From assembly GCA_947503555.1 (NCBI GenBank), contig CANNEE010000020.1:26279-90278 (forward strand): a DNA stretch of 64,000 nucleotides, given 5' to 3'. This DNA comes from an uncultured Shewanella sp. GTDB lineage: Bacteria; Pseudomonadota; Gammaproteobacteria; Enterobacterales; Shewanellaceae. This document shows, one piece after another, positions 9,182 to 22,167 of the stretch. The notes under the pieces are model-generated. The model saw nothing but the letters and a program-made list of their open reading frames with translations. It did no database searches and was not told the origin of the DNA. The position numbers and the translations under genes were made by a program. Positions within the stretch are counted from its first letter, which is position 1; every line of letters begins with the position of its first letter.

Positions 9182-11716
9182 ATGCTTCCTATAGACACCA
9201 TTAAAGCGAGCTTTTTTGAGTCAATAAAGACTAATCACTTAGTGGTTGAATCCGATACAGGCTCAGGGAAGTCGACCCGTTTACCTATTTGGTGTGCACA
9301 TGGATGGAACTGTGAGGGTAAGAAGCGAGTCTTGGTTATTGAGCCAAGGCGAGTTGCTTGCTTGGCTCTGTCAGACTTTGTAAGTCAACTAGCTCAACAA
9401 GAACCTGGGAGCCTACAGGTTGGCCATGCGATCCGCTTTGAATCGACTGTTACCGCTACAACTGATATCGCATTTGTTACTCCTGGTGTTGCACTTCGCT
9501 GGTTGTCCGCTAAAGCGGGAGAAGAGGCTGGTTTGCAGCAGTTTGATCTTGTGATGATCGATGAGTTTCATGAACGCCGCTGGGATACTGATCTTTTATT
9601 AGCATTGTTAAAGAACAAAGCGAAAGAGTTGCCCAACTTTCGCCTAGTATTAACTTCTGCCACTATCGATGGTGAGCGATTGAGCTATTATCTGGCACGT
9701 GATGCTGCCATGAATCTCGGTTGTAAGCGTCTAGTTAGTGAAGGAAAAAGGTTTCACGTGGAACTAAAGTACCTTGCTAAGGAAAGTCATCATCTACCCG
9801 ATATTCAAAATTTAGAACAAGCGGTAACTCAGGCTGTCGAACAGGTGCTATCGCATTCAAATCCAAAGATAGCCAAGGGCGATATTTTGGTGTTTCTACC
9901 GGGTAAGCGAGAAATCAGTTTATGTCAGCAAATGTTAGCAAGCCGGTATCAAGCTAACGGAATCATATGTTTAGCATTGCATGGCGGTATCGATGCTCAA
10001 GGACAAAAACAGGTGCTAATTGAGTCTTCTGGGCAACGTATTATTTTAGCCACTAATGTTGCTGAAACCTCGCTAACAATTCCAGGTGTTGTTAGTGTGA
10101 TTGACTCAGGTCTCGAGCGTCGAACTCATCAGCGTAATGGTCGAAGCGTTTTATCTTTACATCGAATCTCTAAGGCCAGCGCTGAGCAACGAAAAGGGCG
10201 AGCAGGGCGTATTACTGAAGGACTTTGTATTCGACTATGGGGCCAATATGCACCATTGGAAGGATTGACGCCACCAGAATTACAAAGAGAGGAGCTAGTT
10301 GAGCCTATGCTAGCGGCTGCTTGTAGTTTGTTGCCTCTAAGTCAATTGGACTTTATTGATTCGTTGCCAAAAAAAAGTCTTATCAATGCGCAGCAAAAAT
10401 TGATCGCTATGGGGGCGATTAATGAGCAAGGCATAGCGACGGCCCATGGTGAGCGGTTATTTCCTTTACCTATAGATACGCAATTCGCTCACCTGATTAG
10501 TGCTATGCCGGATCTGGAAACTCAAGCATTGATGATTGACCTTGCGGCGGTCTTAACTCTGCCAAAAACCTTATATGTACCGCCAAAGAGTGAATGGGAT
10601 AAACAGTTATTTCAAGAATGGGAGCCTTTAGGTTGTGATGCCAGTTGTTTGGTAAAGCTGATTCGTGAACCTTTGCCAGATTTTCTTGAGGTGGATAAAG
10701 CACTACTTGATGAAGCGATTGCATTAGCTAATCAAATTCGTGAAGTTTTAGCCTTACCTTTATTGACTAAGGAGCCTAGAGCTACTTCTGAGATAGAAGG
10801 GAGCAAATGGTTTGCGCTACGCCAACGATGGCTAATGGCAGTGATGAAAGCCTTACCCGAACTTGTCTTTATTCGCAGAGTAAAACGAGAACAGGCTTTG
10901 GGAAATGGCTTTAGTGAGGTACAAGTCGCGAGGGATAGTCGTTTTGGATTGATACCTGCCGATACTCAATATATTAAACCAAAAGCTGCCGTGGTATTTG
11001 ACCAGTTCTCCACTTCTGCATCAAACACGCGATCTGCTTTGAGCCTAGCTGTTTGTCTCGCTCCGGTTGAAATAAAAGATCTCGTGACAGCTAAGCTTGG
11101 TGAAGAGCGTATGCTCGATAATGATGAAGTCAATGCTGAGCAATTAGCTGCTGGTCAGATTAAGCTGGCTCGCTATTATGCTGGTCAGGTGATAGATACT
11201 CGTTTACAGCAAGCCTCAGGTGAACAGGTTATAGCGTCTATTATCGCGGGCATTATAGCTGGTAAGTTGATGCCTGGTGTTGCTGAGCAACTAACATTGG
11301 ATCTGCAAGCTTGGGATATCTGGTTAGCCTTAGGTATGAATAAGCAGGTTGATGAAGGCTTTATGCCAAACAACCCGCTAGCGTTGCAGTCCTATTCAGT
11401 TGAGCACTATTTAACGCTAGTGTTAGGTAAGTTAGGAGTTGAGTCGGTTGAAGATCTTGAGTTGATAGAGGCTGAAGATCTTACCTTTGATGCGATACCC
11501 GAGTGGCTAAGAGCTGAGTTCGATCAAAAGTTTCCTCTGTCGGTACATTTGTCAGAGTTACAAATGCGAGTGGAATACAGAGTTAAGGCCAAAACCATAG
11601 TGCTTCATCACCAATCTGGAAGCCGTAAAGCTGGCCCTAAACGCTGGGAACTCCCCAGCTGGCAGGGATGGAAAATCAAATATCAAAAGGCCAGTAAGAT
11701 TGTTGATTTGAACTAA
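9182..11716 (+). CDS. DEAH/HrpB-like ATP-dependent RNA helicase
   Basis: 844-residue superfamily 2 helicase. Motif I is SDTGSGKSTRLP (~24-35), Ia EPRRVA, motif II MIDEFHERRWD (a DEFH version of DEAH, ~128-138), motif III TSATID (~160), and the C-terminal RecA domain has NVAETSLTIPG and the motif VI QRKGRAGRI. A helicase-associated helical region follows. Length is close to E. coli HrpB (~810), but the N-terminus and C-terminal third are not obviously HrpB, so I withhold the symbol. Role inferred: RNA remodelling in the cytoplasm. It stands alone between two terminators, and a near-consensus parS lies inside it at 9750. Confidence 0.85.
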   Translation: MLPIDTIKASFFESIKTNHLVVESDTGSGKSTRLPIWCAHGWNCEGKKRVLVIEPRRVACLALSDFVSQLAQQEPGSLQVGHAIRFESTVTATTDIAFVTPGVALRWLSAKAGEEAGLQQFDLVMIDEFHERRWDTDLLLALLKNKAKELPNFRLVLTSATIDGERLSYYLARDAAMNLGCKRLVSEGKRFHVELKYLAKESHHLPDIQNLEQAVTQAVEQVLSHSNPKIAKGDILVFLPGKREISLCQQMLASRYQANGIICLALHGGIDAQGQKQVLIESSGQRIILATNVAETSLTIPGVVSVIDSGLERRTHQRNGRSVLSLHRISKASAEQRKGRAGRITEGLCIRLWGQYAPLEGLTPPELQREELVEPMLAAACSLLPLSQLDFIDSLPKKSLINAQQKLIAMGAINEQGIATAHGERLFPLPIDTQFAHLISAMPDLETQALMIDLAAVLTLPKTLYVPPKSEWDKQLFQEWEPLGCDASCLVKLIREPLPDFLEVDKALLDEAIALANQIREVLALPLLTKEPRATSEIEGSKWFALRQRWLMAVMKALPELVFIRRVKREQALGNGFSEVQVARDSRFGLIPADTQYIKPKAAVVFDQFSTSASNTRSALSLAVCLAPVEIKDLVTAKLGEERMLDNDEVNAEQLAAGQIKLARYYAGQVIDTRLQQASGEQVIASIIAGIIAGKLMPGVAEQLTLDLQAWDIWLALGMNKQVDEGFMPNNPLALQSYSVEHYLTLVLGKLGVESVEDLELIEAEDLTFDAIPEWLRAEFDQKFPLSVHLSELQMRVEYRVKAKTIVLHHQSGSRKAGPKRWELPSWQGWKIKYQKASKIVDLN
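9750..9765. promoter_or_regulatory. Near-consensus parS within the helicase gene
   Basis: GGTTTCACGTGGAACT matches the parS core TTTCACGTG and the variable/AAC half but differs from the 16-mer at both ends. It is 5.6 kb from parA and could be a weak ParB site, or coincidence within coding DNA. Confidence 0.35.
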
Positions 11717-11720
11717 ATAA

Positions 11721-11747
11721 AAAAGACGAGCCTTTTGCTCGTCTTTT
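11721..11747. terminator. Bidirectional intrinsic terminator
   Basis: Stem AAAAGACGAGC / GCTCGTCTTTT with a 5-base loop and T-runs in both directions. It serves both the helicase gene (plus) and mnmE (minus), which converge here. Confidence 0.88.
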
Positions 11748-11765
11748 TAATCTTTCTGCTTTGGG

Positions 11766-13127
11766 TTATTTACCAATACAGAAAGAGCTAAATATCTTGC
11801 CGAGCAGATCGTCTGAGGTAAATTGGCCTGTGATCTCTGATAGGGCTAATTGCGTCATACGCAGCTCTTCAGCGAGTAACTCACCTGCCATATAAACTTC
11901 GAGTTGCTCTTTACCTAGCAACAGATGACTTGAGGCTAGCTCTAGGGCTTCTAAATGGCGTCGTCTAGCGATAAAGCCACCTTCTAGATTGCCTTGGTAT
12001 CCCATTAAGGATTTAAGGTGTTGTTGCAGTTCATCGACACCTAGACCTGTTTTTGCTGAGATGCGGTACACGTCATAACCTTGCTCATTGGTGGTCGCTA
12101 AAGTTTCGCCTGTTAAGTCGGCCTTGTTGCGCACCACTGTGACGCCTAAATTTTCAGGCAGACGGTCAATAAAGTCTGGCCAGATATCATGGGGGTCAAC
12201 GGCCTGCGTAGTTGTGCCATCAACCATAAATAGCACTCTATCGGCAGTAGCTATTTCATCCCACGCGCGCTCAATGCCGATTTTCTCAACCGTATCTGAA
12301 GTATCACGCAGACCTGCGGTATCGATAATATGCAGCGGCATACCATCAAGATGGATATGCTCTCTTAGTACGTCACGAGTGGTACCAGCTATTTCGGTAA
12401 CAATGGCAGACTCTTTACCTGCTAATGCATTGAGTAAACTCGATTTACCAGCATTAGGTCGACCCGCAATGACCACTTTCATGCCTTCACGAATAATGGC
12501 GCCTTGTTTGGCGCTGGCTTGAACCGTATCTAGCTTGGTAATGATGTTATAGAGCGAGTTAGCTATCTTTCCGTCGGAGAGAAAGTCCACCTCTTCATCG
12601 GGGAAGTCGATAGCGGCTTCGACATACAGACGCAGATTAGTGACCTGTTCCACCAGCTCATGAACTTGGGTGGAAAACTCCCCCTGAAGCGAGTTTAGTG
12701 CACTCTTAGCGGCTTGCTCACTGGTTGCATCGATAAGGTCGGCAATGGCTTCAGCCTGAGTTAAATCAAGCTTATCGTTCATAAAGGCTTGTTCACTAAA
12801 CTCACCGGGCTTAGCGATACGTACACCTGGTACTTGCATGACACGTTTGATGAGCATATCCAGTACTATCTGGCCGCCGTGACCTTGAAGCTCAAGTACA
12901 TCTTCACCGGTAAAGGAGTTTGGCCCCTGAAAAAACAGTGCGATACCCTGATCTATGACCTGACCATCTTCGGCCTTAAAGTCACAGTAATCAGCATAAC
13001 GTGTTTTAGGTAGGTGGCCTAAGACGGCCTGAGCCACTTGCTTGGCTTGGTCACCCGATACGCGAATGATGCCAACACCACCTCTACCCGGTGCGGTAGC
13101 CTGAGCTACGATAGTATCTGTTGTCAC
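11766..13127 (-). CDS. mnmE: tRNA modification GTPase MnmE
   Basis: MnmE (TrmE) partners MnmG in installing cmnm5 on tRNA U34. The 453 residues comprise an N-terminal THF-binding domain ([21 protein letters not shown]), a helical domain, an inserted G domain (G1 [12 protein letters not shown] ~224-235, G2 TTRDV, G3 DTAGLRD ~270, G4 NKAD) and the C-terminal catalytic CIGK motif with the essential cysteine intact. It is separated from yidC by a terminator, so expression may be independent of the yidC operon. Confidence 0.98.
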   Translation of the reverse strand: MTTDTIVAQATAPGRGGVGIIRVSGDQAKQVAQAVLGHLPKTRYADYCDFKAEDGQVIDQGIALFFQGPNSFTGEDVLELQGHGGQIVLDMLIKRVMQVPGVRIAKPGEFSEQAFMNDKLDLTQAEAIADLIDATSEQAAKSALNSLQGEFSTQVHELVEQVTNLRLYVEAAIDFPDEEVDFLSDGKIANSLYNIITKLDTVQASAKQGAIIREGMKVVIAGRPNAGKSSLLNALAGKESAIVTEIAGTTRDVLREHIHLDGMPLHIIDTAGLRDTSDTVEKIGIERAWDEIATADRVLFMVDGTTTQAVDPHDIWPDFIDRLPENLGVTVVRNKADLTGETLATTNEQGYDVYRISAKTGLGVDELQQHLKSLMGYQGNLEGGFIARRRHLEALELASSHLLLGKEQLEVYMAGELLAEELRMTQLALSEITGQFTSDDLLGKIFSSFCIGK

Positions 13128-13153
13128 GATATAAACCTTTTAAACGATTAAAA

Positions 13154-13181
13154 ATAAAGGCGGCTAATCAGCCGCCTTTAT
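13154..13181 (-). terminator. Intrinsic terminator of the yidC operon
   Basis: 12-bp perfect stem ATAAAGGCGGCT / AGCCGCCTTTAT with a 4-base loop, followed on the minus strand by a T-rich tract. It lies 32 bp past the yidC stop and just upstream of mnmE. Confidence 0.88.
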
Positions 13182-13212
13182 TCATATAGCTAATTTTAGC
13201 GATACGACTCGC

Positions 13213-14841
13213 TTATTTTAACCCTTTCTTCTCTAGGCCAGCATAGATAATTTTCTGCTGGATAATGGCCACTATGTTACCCACTAACCAGTAAAGTACT
13301 AGACCTGCTGGGAACCATAGGAAGAAGACAGTAAAGATAACTGGCATCCACTGCATCATCTTAACTTGCATAGGATCCATAGTCGGTGCCATTGGCTGCA
13401 TCTTCTGCATTAGATACATGGAGACACCCATCAGTAATGGCAGGATATAGTATGGATCTTGAACCGATAAGTCATGGATCCATAGCATAAATGGTGCATG
13501 ACGTAGTTCAACACTTTCCATAAGCACCCAGTAAAGTGCAATGAAGATTGGCATCTGTAGCAGAATCGGTAGACAGCCACCCATAGGGTTTACTTTCTCT
13601 TTCTTGTACAGTTCCATCATGGCTGGGCCCATCTTCTGACGGTCATCACCATACTTATCTTTAAGAGCTTGTAACTTAGGCTGTAGATTACGCATCTTAG
13701 CCATAGAAGTGTACTGAGCCTTAGTTAAAGGATACAGAGCACCACGTACAGTTAGCGTGATCAGAATAATTGCGACACCCCAGTTACCAACAAGAGACTG
13801 GAAGAACATCAACAATTTGCTAATAGGTACTGCTAACCACCATAGGAAGCCATAATCGACTACTAGGTTTAGCGAGTCAGATAGCGCCGATAGTGCAGGC
13901 TGATCTTTAGGGCCAACATAAAACTCAGCTTTTACATTACCTGTTGTGCCTGCTGGAATATCGTATACCGCGCCTTTAAAGCCGATGTTAGCTAGGCCGC
14001 CAGAAGTTAAACGAGTGAAAATGGTATTCTTGTCGTTGGCAGGTGGTACCCAAGCTGATACAAAGTAGTGCTGTAACATAGCCGCCCAACCACCTAAGGT
14101 TGACTCGTCTAGGTTGTTATCTACCATATCTTCAAAGGTGTACTTCTCATAACGTACATCTTGGGTGGAGAAAGCACCACCACGATAGGTAGGCATCATC
14201 ATGCTACCTTCGTCCTGCTGAATACTTTGCTTGATTTGGCCGTACATCTGAACTTGAAGGTTAGATGAGCTGGTGTTCGCTATTTTATAGTCGATACCAA
14301 CATTGAACTTACCACGATGGAAAGTGAAGATTTTGGTATAAGTCACACCATTATCTGCCACATAAGTTAGCGGTACTTCAAGAGTATCTTGGCCATCAGC
14401 TAAGGTATAGCTGTTAGCTTTAGCGCTAAATACCGCACGGCCTTTACTAGAGTCGATGCCATTTGGACCGATAAGACCACTTTGCGCGATATAAGTGAAC
14501 CCTGGTTTCTGCTCCAGTAGAACGAAAGGTTCGCCTGAGTCTAGTTCCTTATCGTGATTAAGTAGTGCGGCGTAGACGATATCACCACCAACAGGATTGA
14601 TTTTTAGATCAAACTCGTCAGTTTTTACTGTGATTAAGTCTTTCGATACCACTAATGCTTCCGATACTTGGGAGTCGGACTGTGGAACATCAGCACTGTT
14701 TGCGTTTTGAGATTGAGCTTGAGTCGCGACTGTTGTTTCAGTTGCGATGGGTTTAGGTGCCTTGTCGAGCTGCCACTGATTAAACAGTAGGTAACTGACA
14801 AACAGCAGTCCTAAAAGCAATATATTGCGTTGAGATTCCAT
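13213..14841 (-). CDS. yidC: Membrane protein insertase YidC
   Basis: YidC inserts proteins such as ATP synthase subunit c into the inner membrane, alone or with Sec. The start [20 protein letters not shown] gives 542 residues, the usual Gram-negative length; an upstream in-frame extension overlaps yidD and lacks homology. The parts are an N-terminal membrane helix, a large periplasmic beta domain (~60-320), then five core helices with the conserved [33 protein letters not shown] and final KKGLK segments. It follows yidD by 4 bp in the rpmH-rnpA-yidD-yidC operon. Confidence 0.97.
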   Translation of the reverse strand: MESQRNILLLGLLFVSYLLFNQWQLDKAPKPIATETTVATQAQSQNANSADVPQSDSQVSEALVVSKDLITVKTDEFDLKINPVGGDIVYAALLNHDKELDSGEPFVLLEQKPGFTYIAQSGLIGPNGIDSSKGRAVFSAKANSYTLADGQDTLEVPLTYVADNGVTYTKIFTFHRGKFNVGIDYKIANTSSSNLQVQMYGQIKQSIQQDEGSMMMPTYRGGAFSTQDVRYEKYTFEDMVDNNLDESTLGGWAAMLQHYFVSAWVPPANDKNTIFTRLTSGGLANIGFKGAVYDIPAGTTGNVKAEFYVGPKDQPALSALSDSLNLVVDYGFLWWLAVPISKLLMFFQSLVGNWGVAIILITLTVRGALYPLTKAQYTSMAKMRNLQPKLQALKDKYGDDRQKMGPAMMELYKKEKVNPMGGCLPILLQMPIFIALYWVLMESVELRHAPFMLWIHDLSVQDPYYILPLLMGVSMYLMQKMQPMAPTMDPMQVKMMQWMPVIFTVFFLWFPAGLVLYWLVGNIVAIIQQKIIYAGLEKKGLK

Positions 14842-14845
14842 AGCC

Positions 14846-15100
14846 TTATTTATTACACCTATCGTTTTTAGGGGGGACGGGATCACTACCGCCATCATGT
14901 AAAGGGTGACATTTTATAATGCGTTTCATCGCAAGCCAACACCCTTTGATGGTTCCGTGAACCATAATTGCCTCTATTGCATAGTGTGAGCAAGTCGGAG
15001 TAAAGCGGCAGCGAGGACCCAACATGGGGCTGATAAGCAACTGATAGCCACGAATTAACGTGATTGTTAGCCATTGTAACGGCGACTTAGTTTGCGCCAT
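14846..15100 (-). CDS. yidD: Membrane protein insertion efficiency factor YidD
   Basis: An 84-residue amphipathic protein of the YidD family that aids YidC-dependent insertion at the inner membrane. The conserved cysteine/proline pattern is intact: [28 protein letters not shown] and [18 protein letters not shown]. Its start lies inside the 3' end of rnpA (34-bp overlap), the usual arrangement, which suggests translational coupling. Confidence 0.95.
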   Translation of the reverse strand: MAQTKSPLQWLTITLIRGYQLLISPMLGPRCRFTPTCSHYAIEAIMVHGTIKGCWLAMKRIIKCHPLHDGGSDPVPPKNDRCNK

Positions 15101-15423
15101 AGCTTTTCTACCAGTTTTTTGAGTTCAGGGTTTTCCATCTCTAGCACGCCGCCTCTTACCAACACAACTATATCCAATGGAGGCAAATTATGTTGATTTA
15201 AACGGAAACTGTTTCTGATAACACGTTTAATACGATTGCGTTGATTAGCTCGTTTAACAAAACGTTTAGCTACAGTAAGCCCTAGACGTGGATGGTTATC
15301 CTCGTTAGGTATCGCAAGAAGGGTTATTTCAGCAGAAGATGCTTTGATGGGGTTATTAAATACTGATTTAAATTGAGCGGGAGTTAACAAGCGTAACTCC
15401 CGCGCAAAGGTGTAACTAGTCAC
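15067..15423 (-). CDS. rnpA: Ribonuclease P protein component
   Basis: The protein subunit of RNase P binds the catalytic RNA and pre-tRNA leaders. It has 118 basic residues with the RNR signature ([23 protein letters not shown] region, ~52-74) and the LGLTV strand. The start codon is GTG ([10 protein letters not shown]). It sits 20 bp after rpmH and overlaps yidD, the conserved operon order. Confidence 0.96.
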   Translation of the reverse strand: MTSYTFARELRLLTPAQFKSVFNNPIKASSAEITLLAIPNEDNHPRLGLTVAKRFVKRANQRNRIKRVIRNSFRLNQHNLPPLDIVVLVRGGVLEMENPELKKLVEKLWRKLSRRYNG

Positions 15424-15443
15424 CTGACGTCGACCTGCTTAAA

Positions 15444-15581
15444 TTAAGCAGAAAGACTTGCACGACCTTTGGCACGACGACGAGCCAAAATCTTACGGCC
15501 GTTTGCAGTCGCCATACGAGCGCGGAAGCCGTGAGAACGCTTGCGCTTCAGGTTGCTAGGTTGAAAAGTACGTTTACTCAT
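15444..15581 (-). CDS. rpmH: Large ribosomal subunit protein bL34
   Basis: This 45-codon gene encodes bL34: it reads [20 protein letters not shown], followed by [20 protein letters not shown] and a short ASLSA end. It is fully conserved and highly basic. It is the first gene of the rpmH-rnpA-yidD-yidC operon, divergent from dnaA across a 440-bp gap. Its ATG is preceded by a short AT-rich leader within the GATC/DnaA-box region. Confidence 0.98.
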   Translation of the reverse strand: MSKRTFQPSNLKRKRSHGFRARMATANGRKILARRRAKGRASLSA

Positions 15582-15755
15582 GATGGCAATCCGTCTTTGT
15601 TAGTGAATATTGCTTATCTCTGAAAATCAGAGGTAAGGGCAAAAAAGAGGCCGAATTGTAATCACTTTAAGTTTTGCCGTCAATAAGCAATCACTCTGAG
15701 TGAGTAAATTCTACCAATAAAAAATCTGATTAACTCGACTAAATACACCACAGGA

Positions 15756-15764
15756 TGTGGATAA
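15756..15764 (-). promoter_or_regulatory. DnaA box upstream of dnaA
   Basis: TGTGGATAA, a perfect DnaA box on the minus strand, 269 bp before the preferred dnaA start. Likely mediates autoregulation. Confidence 0.85.
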
Positions 15765-15787
15765 CTCTGTGTACGGCTACTACATCT

Positions 15788-15796
15788 TGTGGATCA
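15788..15796 (-). promoter_or_regulatory. DnaA box-like site
   Basis: TGTGGATCA, one mismatch from the DnaA box, and overlapping a GATC. It is 32 bp from the perfect box, three helical turns, same orientation. Confidence 0.5.
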
Positions 15797-15937
15797 TAGG
15801 ATCAAAAAGCTGATCAAATTTTGCTGATTATAGATCAAAGCCGATCCCTTAACCAAGGGGGGCTTGAAGATCATTCAGGCTAAAAGGATCGTTTTTGATC
15901 TTTAATGATCTGTCAAGCAAAATATTAACGATCTTGC

Positions 15938-15946
15938 TGGGGATAA
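15938..15946 (-). promoter_or_regulatory. TGGGGATAA 9-mer, variant DnaA box
   Basis: TTATCCCCA on the minus strand, one mismatch from TTATCCACA. An identical copy sits 74 bp downstream (16012-16020). Part of it could instead serve as ribosome site for the ATG at 15947. Confidence 0.4.
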
Positions 15947-16011
15947 ATGCATTTTAAGGATAGCGATCAGCGGCGGCTCATTATAGAATACTCCTCTTTT
16001 GTAATGATGTT

Positions 16012-16020
16012 TGGGGATAA
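16012..16020 (-). promoter_or_regulatory. TGGGGATAA 9-mer next to the dnaA start
   Basis: Second copy of the 9-mer at 15938. Its GGGG lies about 8 bases before the GTG at 16025 and probably acts as the dnaA ribosome site; DnaA binding here could block expression. Confidence 0.4.
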
Positions 16021-16024
16021 GTCC

Positions 16025-17410
16025 GTGGCGGTTTCACTTTGGCAACAATGTATCGGTAGGCTGCAAGACGAGCTTTCAGCTCAGCAGTTCAGTATGTGGA
16101 TAAGACCGTTACAAGCCGAAATGGATGGTGATACGTTAGTGCTATACGCACCTAACCGTTTTGTATTGGACTGGGTACGAGATAAATATATCAACATCAT
16201 TAACCAATTCTTTGTCGAGCAGATGGGCAGTGATGCGCCTAAGCTACGCTTTGATATTGGTAGTCGTCCTTCTGCTGTAAAACCCCAAGCCAAGGCCAGT
16301 GCGACTAAAGCCACGACACAAAAAACCAATACTGCCAGTTTAAGTGATTCCTTTAGTGGTAATAATGAGCCTAAAGTGAATGCTAACTACCGTAGCAACA
16401 TCAATCCTACATATCAGTTCGATAACTTTGTTGAAGGTAAATCTAACCAGCTAGGTAAGGCAGCTGCGTTGCAGGTAGCAGAGAATCCAGGTGGTGCCTA
16501 TAACCCACTGTTCCTTTATGGTGGAACTGGCCTAGGTAAAACTCATCTATTGCACGCTGTAGGTAATGGCATTATTAAGAATAAGCCAGATGCTAAAGTC
16601 GTGTACATGCACTCTGAACGCTTCGTTCAGGATATGGTTAAAGCATTGCAAAACAATGCTATTGAAGACTTTAAGCGCTACTATCGCGGTGTCGATGCAC
16701 TCTTTATCGATGATATTCAGTTCTTTGCTAATAAAGACAGATCCCAAGAAGAGTTTTTCCATACCTTTAATGCACTGCTTGAAGGTAATCATCAGATCAT
16801 TCTTACTTCAGATCGCTATCCAAAAGAGATAGATGGTGTTGAAGATAGATTAAAGTCTCGCTTTGGTTGGGGGTTAACCGTTGCCATTGAGCCACCAGAG
16901 CTAGAAACCCGTGTTGCTATTTTAATGCGCAAAGCCCAAGAGAGCGGTATTAATCTTGCCGATGAGGTGGCTTTCTTTATCGCCAAGCGTCTACGTTCAA
17001 ATGTTCGTGAGCTTGAAGGGGCATTAAACCGCGTTATTGCCAATGCTAACTTTACTGGTCGACCTATTACTATCGACTTTGTTCGCGAAGCATTGCGAGA
17101 TCTATTAGCACTACAAGAGAAGCTAGTGACAATAGATAATATTCAAAAGACGGTTGCCGAGTATTACAAAATTAAGATGGCTGACATGCTATCTAAACGT
17201 CGTTCTCGTAGTGTTGCTAGACCTAGACAGATGGCGATGGCATTATCAAAAGAATTAACGAACCAAAGTCTGCCTGAAATTGGCGACGCTTTTGGTGGTC
17301 GTGACCATACGACAGTGCTTCATGCCTGTCGTAAGATTGCCCAGCTTAGGGAAGAGAGTCACGATATTAAAGAAGATTACGCAAACTTGATTCGAACTTT
17401 ATCTTCTTAA
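16025..17410 (+). CDS. dnaA: Chromosomal replication initiator protein DnaA
   Basis: DnaA binds 9-mer boxes and opens oriC. I choose the GTG at 16025 (read [13 protein letters not shown]; 461 residues), which matches known DnaA N-termini and has GGGGAT upstream. An ATG 26 codons earlier gives an extension without homology. Domain I is SLWQQ...FSMWIRPLQ, domain II is a low-complexity linker (~85-130), domain III is AAA+ with Walker [14 protein letters not shown] and Walker [10 protein letters not shown], and domain IV has the signature LGGRDHTTV-like [12 protein letters not shown]. First gene of dnaA-dnaN-recF-gyrB. Confidence 0.97.
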   Translation: MAVSLWQQCIGRLQDELSAQQFSMWIRPLQAEMDGDTLVLYAPNRFVLDWVRDKYINIINQFFVEQMGSDAPKLRFDIGSRPSAVKPQAKASATKATTQKTNTASLSDSFSGNNEPKVNANYRSNINPTYQFDNFVEGKSNQLGKAAALQVAENPGGAYNPLFLYGGTGLGKTHLLHAVGNGIIKNKPDAKVVYMHSERFVQDMVKALQNNAIEDFKRYYRGVDALFIDDIQFFANKDRSQEEFFHTFNALLEGNHQIILTSDRYPKEIDGVEDRLKSRFGWGLTVAIEPPELETRVAILMRKAQESGINLADEVAFFIAKRLRSNVRELEGALNRVIANANFTGRPITIDFVREALRDLLALQEKLVTIDNIQKTVAEYYKIKMADMLSKRRSRSVARPRQMAMALSKELTNQSLPEIGDAFGGRDHTTVLHACRKIAQLREESHDIKEDYANLIRTLSS

Positions 17411-17426
17411 TCAGGGATATAGGAAT

Positions 17427-18527
17427 ATGAAATTTTCAATTGATAGGGACGCCCTATTAAAGCCGCTTCAACTCGTATGTGGCGCGGTCGAAAGACGACA
17501 TAACTTACCTATTTTGGCCAACCTCCTTGTGGAAGTAAGTGGTCACTCACTGAAGTTGACTGGTACAGATTTAGAAGTAGAGTTGGTAGGACAAGCCGAG
17601 CTTCAAGGTGAGATCCAAGAAGGCCGTACAACAGTACCGGCTAAGAAGTTACTGGATATTGTTAAATCACTGCCTGATCAAACCGAATTAAAAATAGAGC
17701 AGCAAGAAAACCGTTGGTTGCTGCGTTGCGGTCGTAGTCGCTTTACCTTAGCCACTCTACCCGCCGAAGAATATCCAAACGTAGAAGCCTTCCAAGCCGA
17801 AATCGAATTTAGCCTTAAACAGGGTACGATGAAGTCGATTATCGATGCGACCCAGTTTTCTATGGCTAACCAAGATGTGCGTTATTACCTAAATGGCTTA
17901 CTGCTTGAAACCGAAGGTAATGTGTTGCGCTCTATCGCGACGGACGGCCATAGATTGGCGCTGAGTCATAGAATGATCGAGGCTAATCTACCTGAGAAGC
18001 AAGTTATTGTGCCGCGCAAAGGTGTGATGGAGCTGGTTCGCCTTATGGATAGCGATGAACAGGACATCATGATTGCTATCGGTGAAAATGCGATTCGTGC
18101 TACAACGGCGAATGCAGTCTTTACCAGTAAGCTAGTTGATGGTCGCTTCCCTGATTATCGTCGAGTACTGCCAAAAGGCGGTGACAAGGTAGTGATTGCC
18201 AGTCGTAACCAGTTGAAACAAGCATTGACCCGGGCATCAATATTATCCAATGAGAAGTTCCGTGGTGTTCGAGTATTGTTAGAGAACAATCTGCTTAAGA
18301 TTACGGCTAACAACCCTGAGCAGGAAGAAGCGGAAGAGATTATCGACGTCGAATATGAAAATGACTCCTTGGAGATGGGCTTTAACGTGAGCTATCTGCT
18401 CGATGTGCTTAATAGCCTTAAGTCCGATGATGTGCGTATTACCCTAATAGATAGTAACTCCAGTGCCTTGATAGAAAATCATGCCGAAGAAGACTCTATG
18501 TATGTGGTAATGCCGATGCGTTTGTAG
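17427..18527 (+). CDS. dnaN: DNA polymerase III sliding clamp (beta)
   Basis: The beta clamp encircles DNA and tethers polymerase III and many repair enzymes. It has 366 residues, the standard length, with three repeated clamp domains. It starts MKFSIDRDALLKPLQLVCGA and ends with the hydrophobic-pocket tail YVVMPMRL, which forms part of the protein-binding cleft. It lies 16 bp after dnaA and is probably co-transcribed. Confidence 0.98.
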   Translation: MKFSIDRDALLKPLQLVCGAVERRHNLPILANLLVEVSGHSLKLTGTDLEVELVGQAELQGEIQEGRTTVPAKKLLDIVKSLPDQTELKIEQQENRWLLRCGRSRFTLATLPAEEYPNVEAFQAEIEFSLKQGTMKSIIDATQFSMANQDVRYYLNGLLLETEGNVLRSIATDGHRLALSHRMIEANLPEKQVIVPRKGVMELVRLMDSDEQDIMIAIGENAIRATTANAVFTSKLVDGRFPDYRRVLPKGGDKVVIASRNQLKQALTRASILSNEKFRGVRVLLENNLLKITANNPEQEEAEEIIDVEYENDSLEMGFNVSYLLDVLNSLKSDDVRITLIDSNSSALIENHAEEDSMYVVMPMRL

Positions 18528-18581
18528 TGGTTGTAGCAAGGAGTCATTCCTTGCTAACTCTGCTTTACAGTCAAAGACATT

Positions 18582-22098
<3,517 letters not shown>

Positions 22099-22117
22099 GC
22101 CTACTGAGCTTTACGAT

Positions 22118-22146
22118 AAAAAACCGAGCATTTTGCTCGGTTTTTT
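22118..22146. terminator. Bidirectional intrinsic terminator
   Basis: 12-bp stem AAAAAACCGAGC / GCTCGGTTTTTT, 5-base loop, T-runs on both strands; it separates convergent gyrB and pxpA. Confidence 0.9.
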
Positions 22147-22167
22147 GTTTTTTGATGTTAATAAAAA

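Larger units (their letters stand above)
15582..16024. other. rpmH-dnaA intergenic control region, origin-like
   Basis: Divergent promoter region of rpmH and dnaA. It holds 10 GATC sites between 15792 and 15933 (plus one at 15965), one perfect DnaA box (15756), one near match (15788) and two TGGGGATAA 9-mers (15938, 16012). The established expectation is DnaA autoregulation with SeqA/Dam control. The density also resembles a replication origin, and the rpmH-dnaA gap is where oriC lies in Pseudomonas and many other bacteria. Confidence 0.8.

Noticed and set aside
15947-16024. N-terminal extension of DnaA from the ATG at 15947
   Set aside because: The 26 extra residues do not resemble any DnaA, and the GTG at 16025 matches the conserved start with a good ribosome site. 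Retained as a finding only because of the twin 9-mers.
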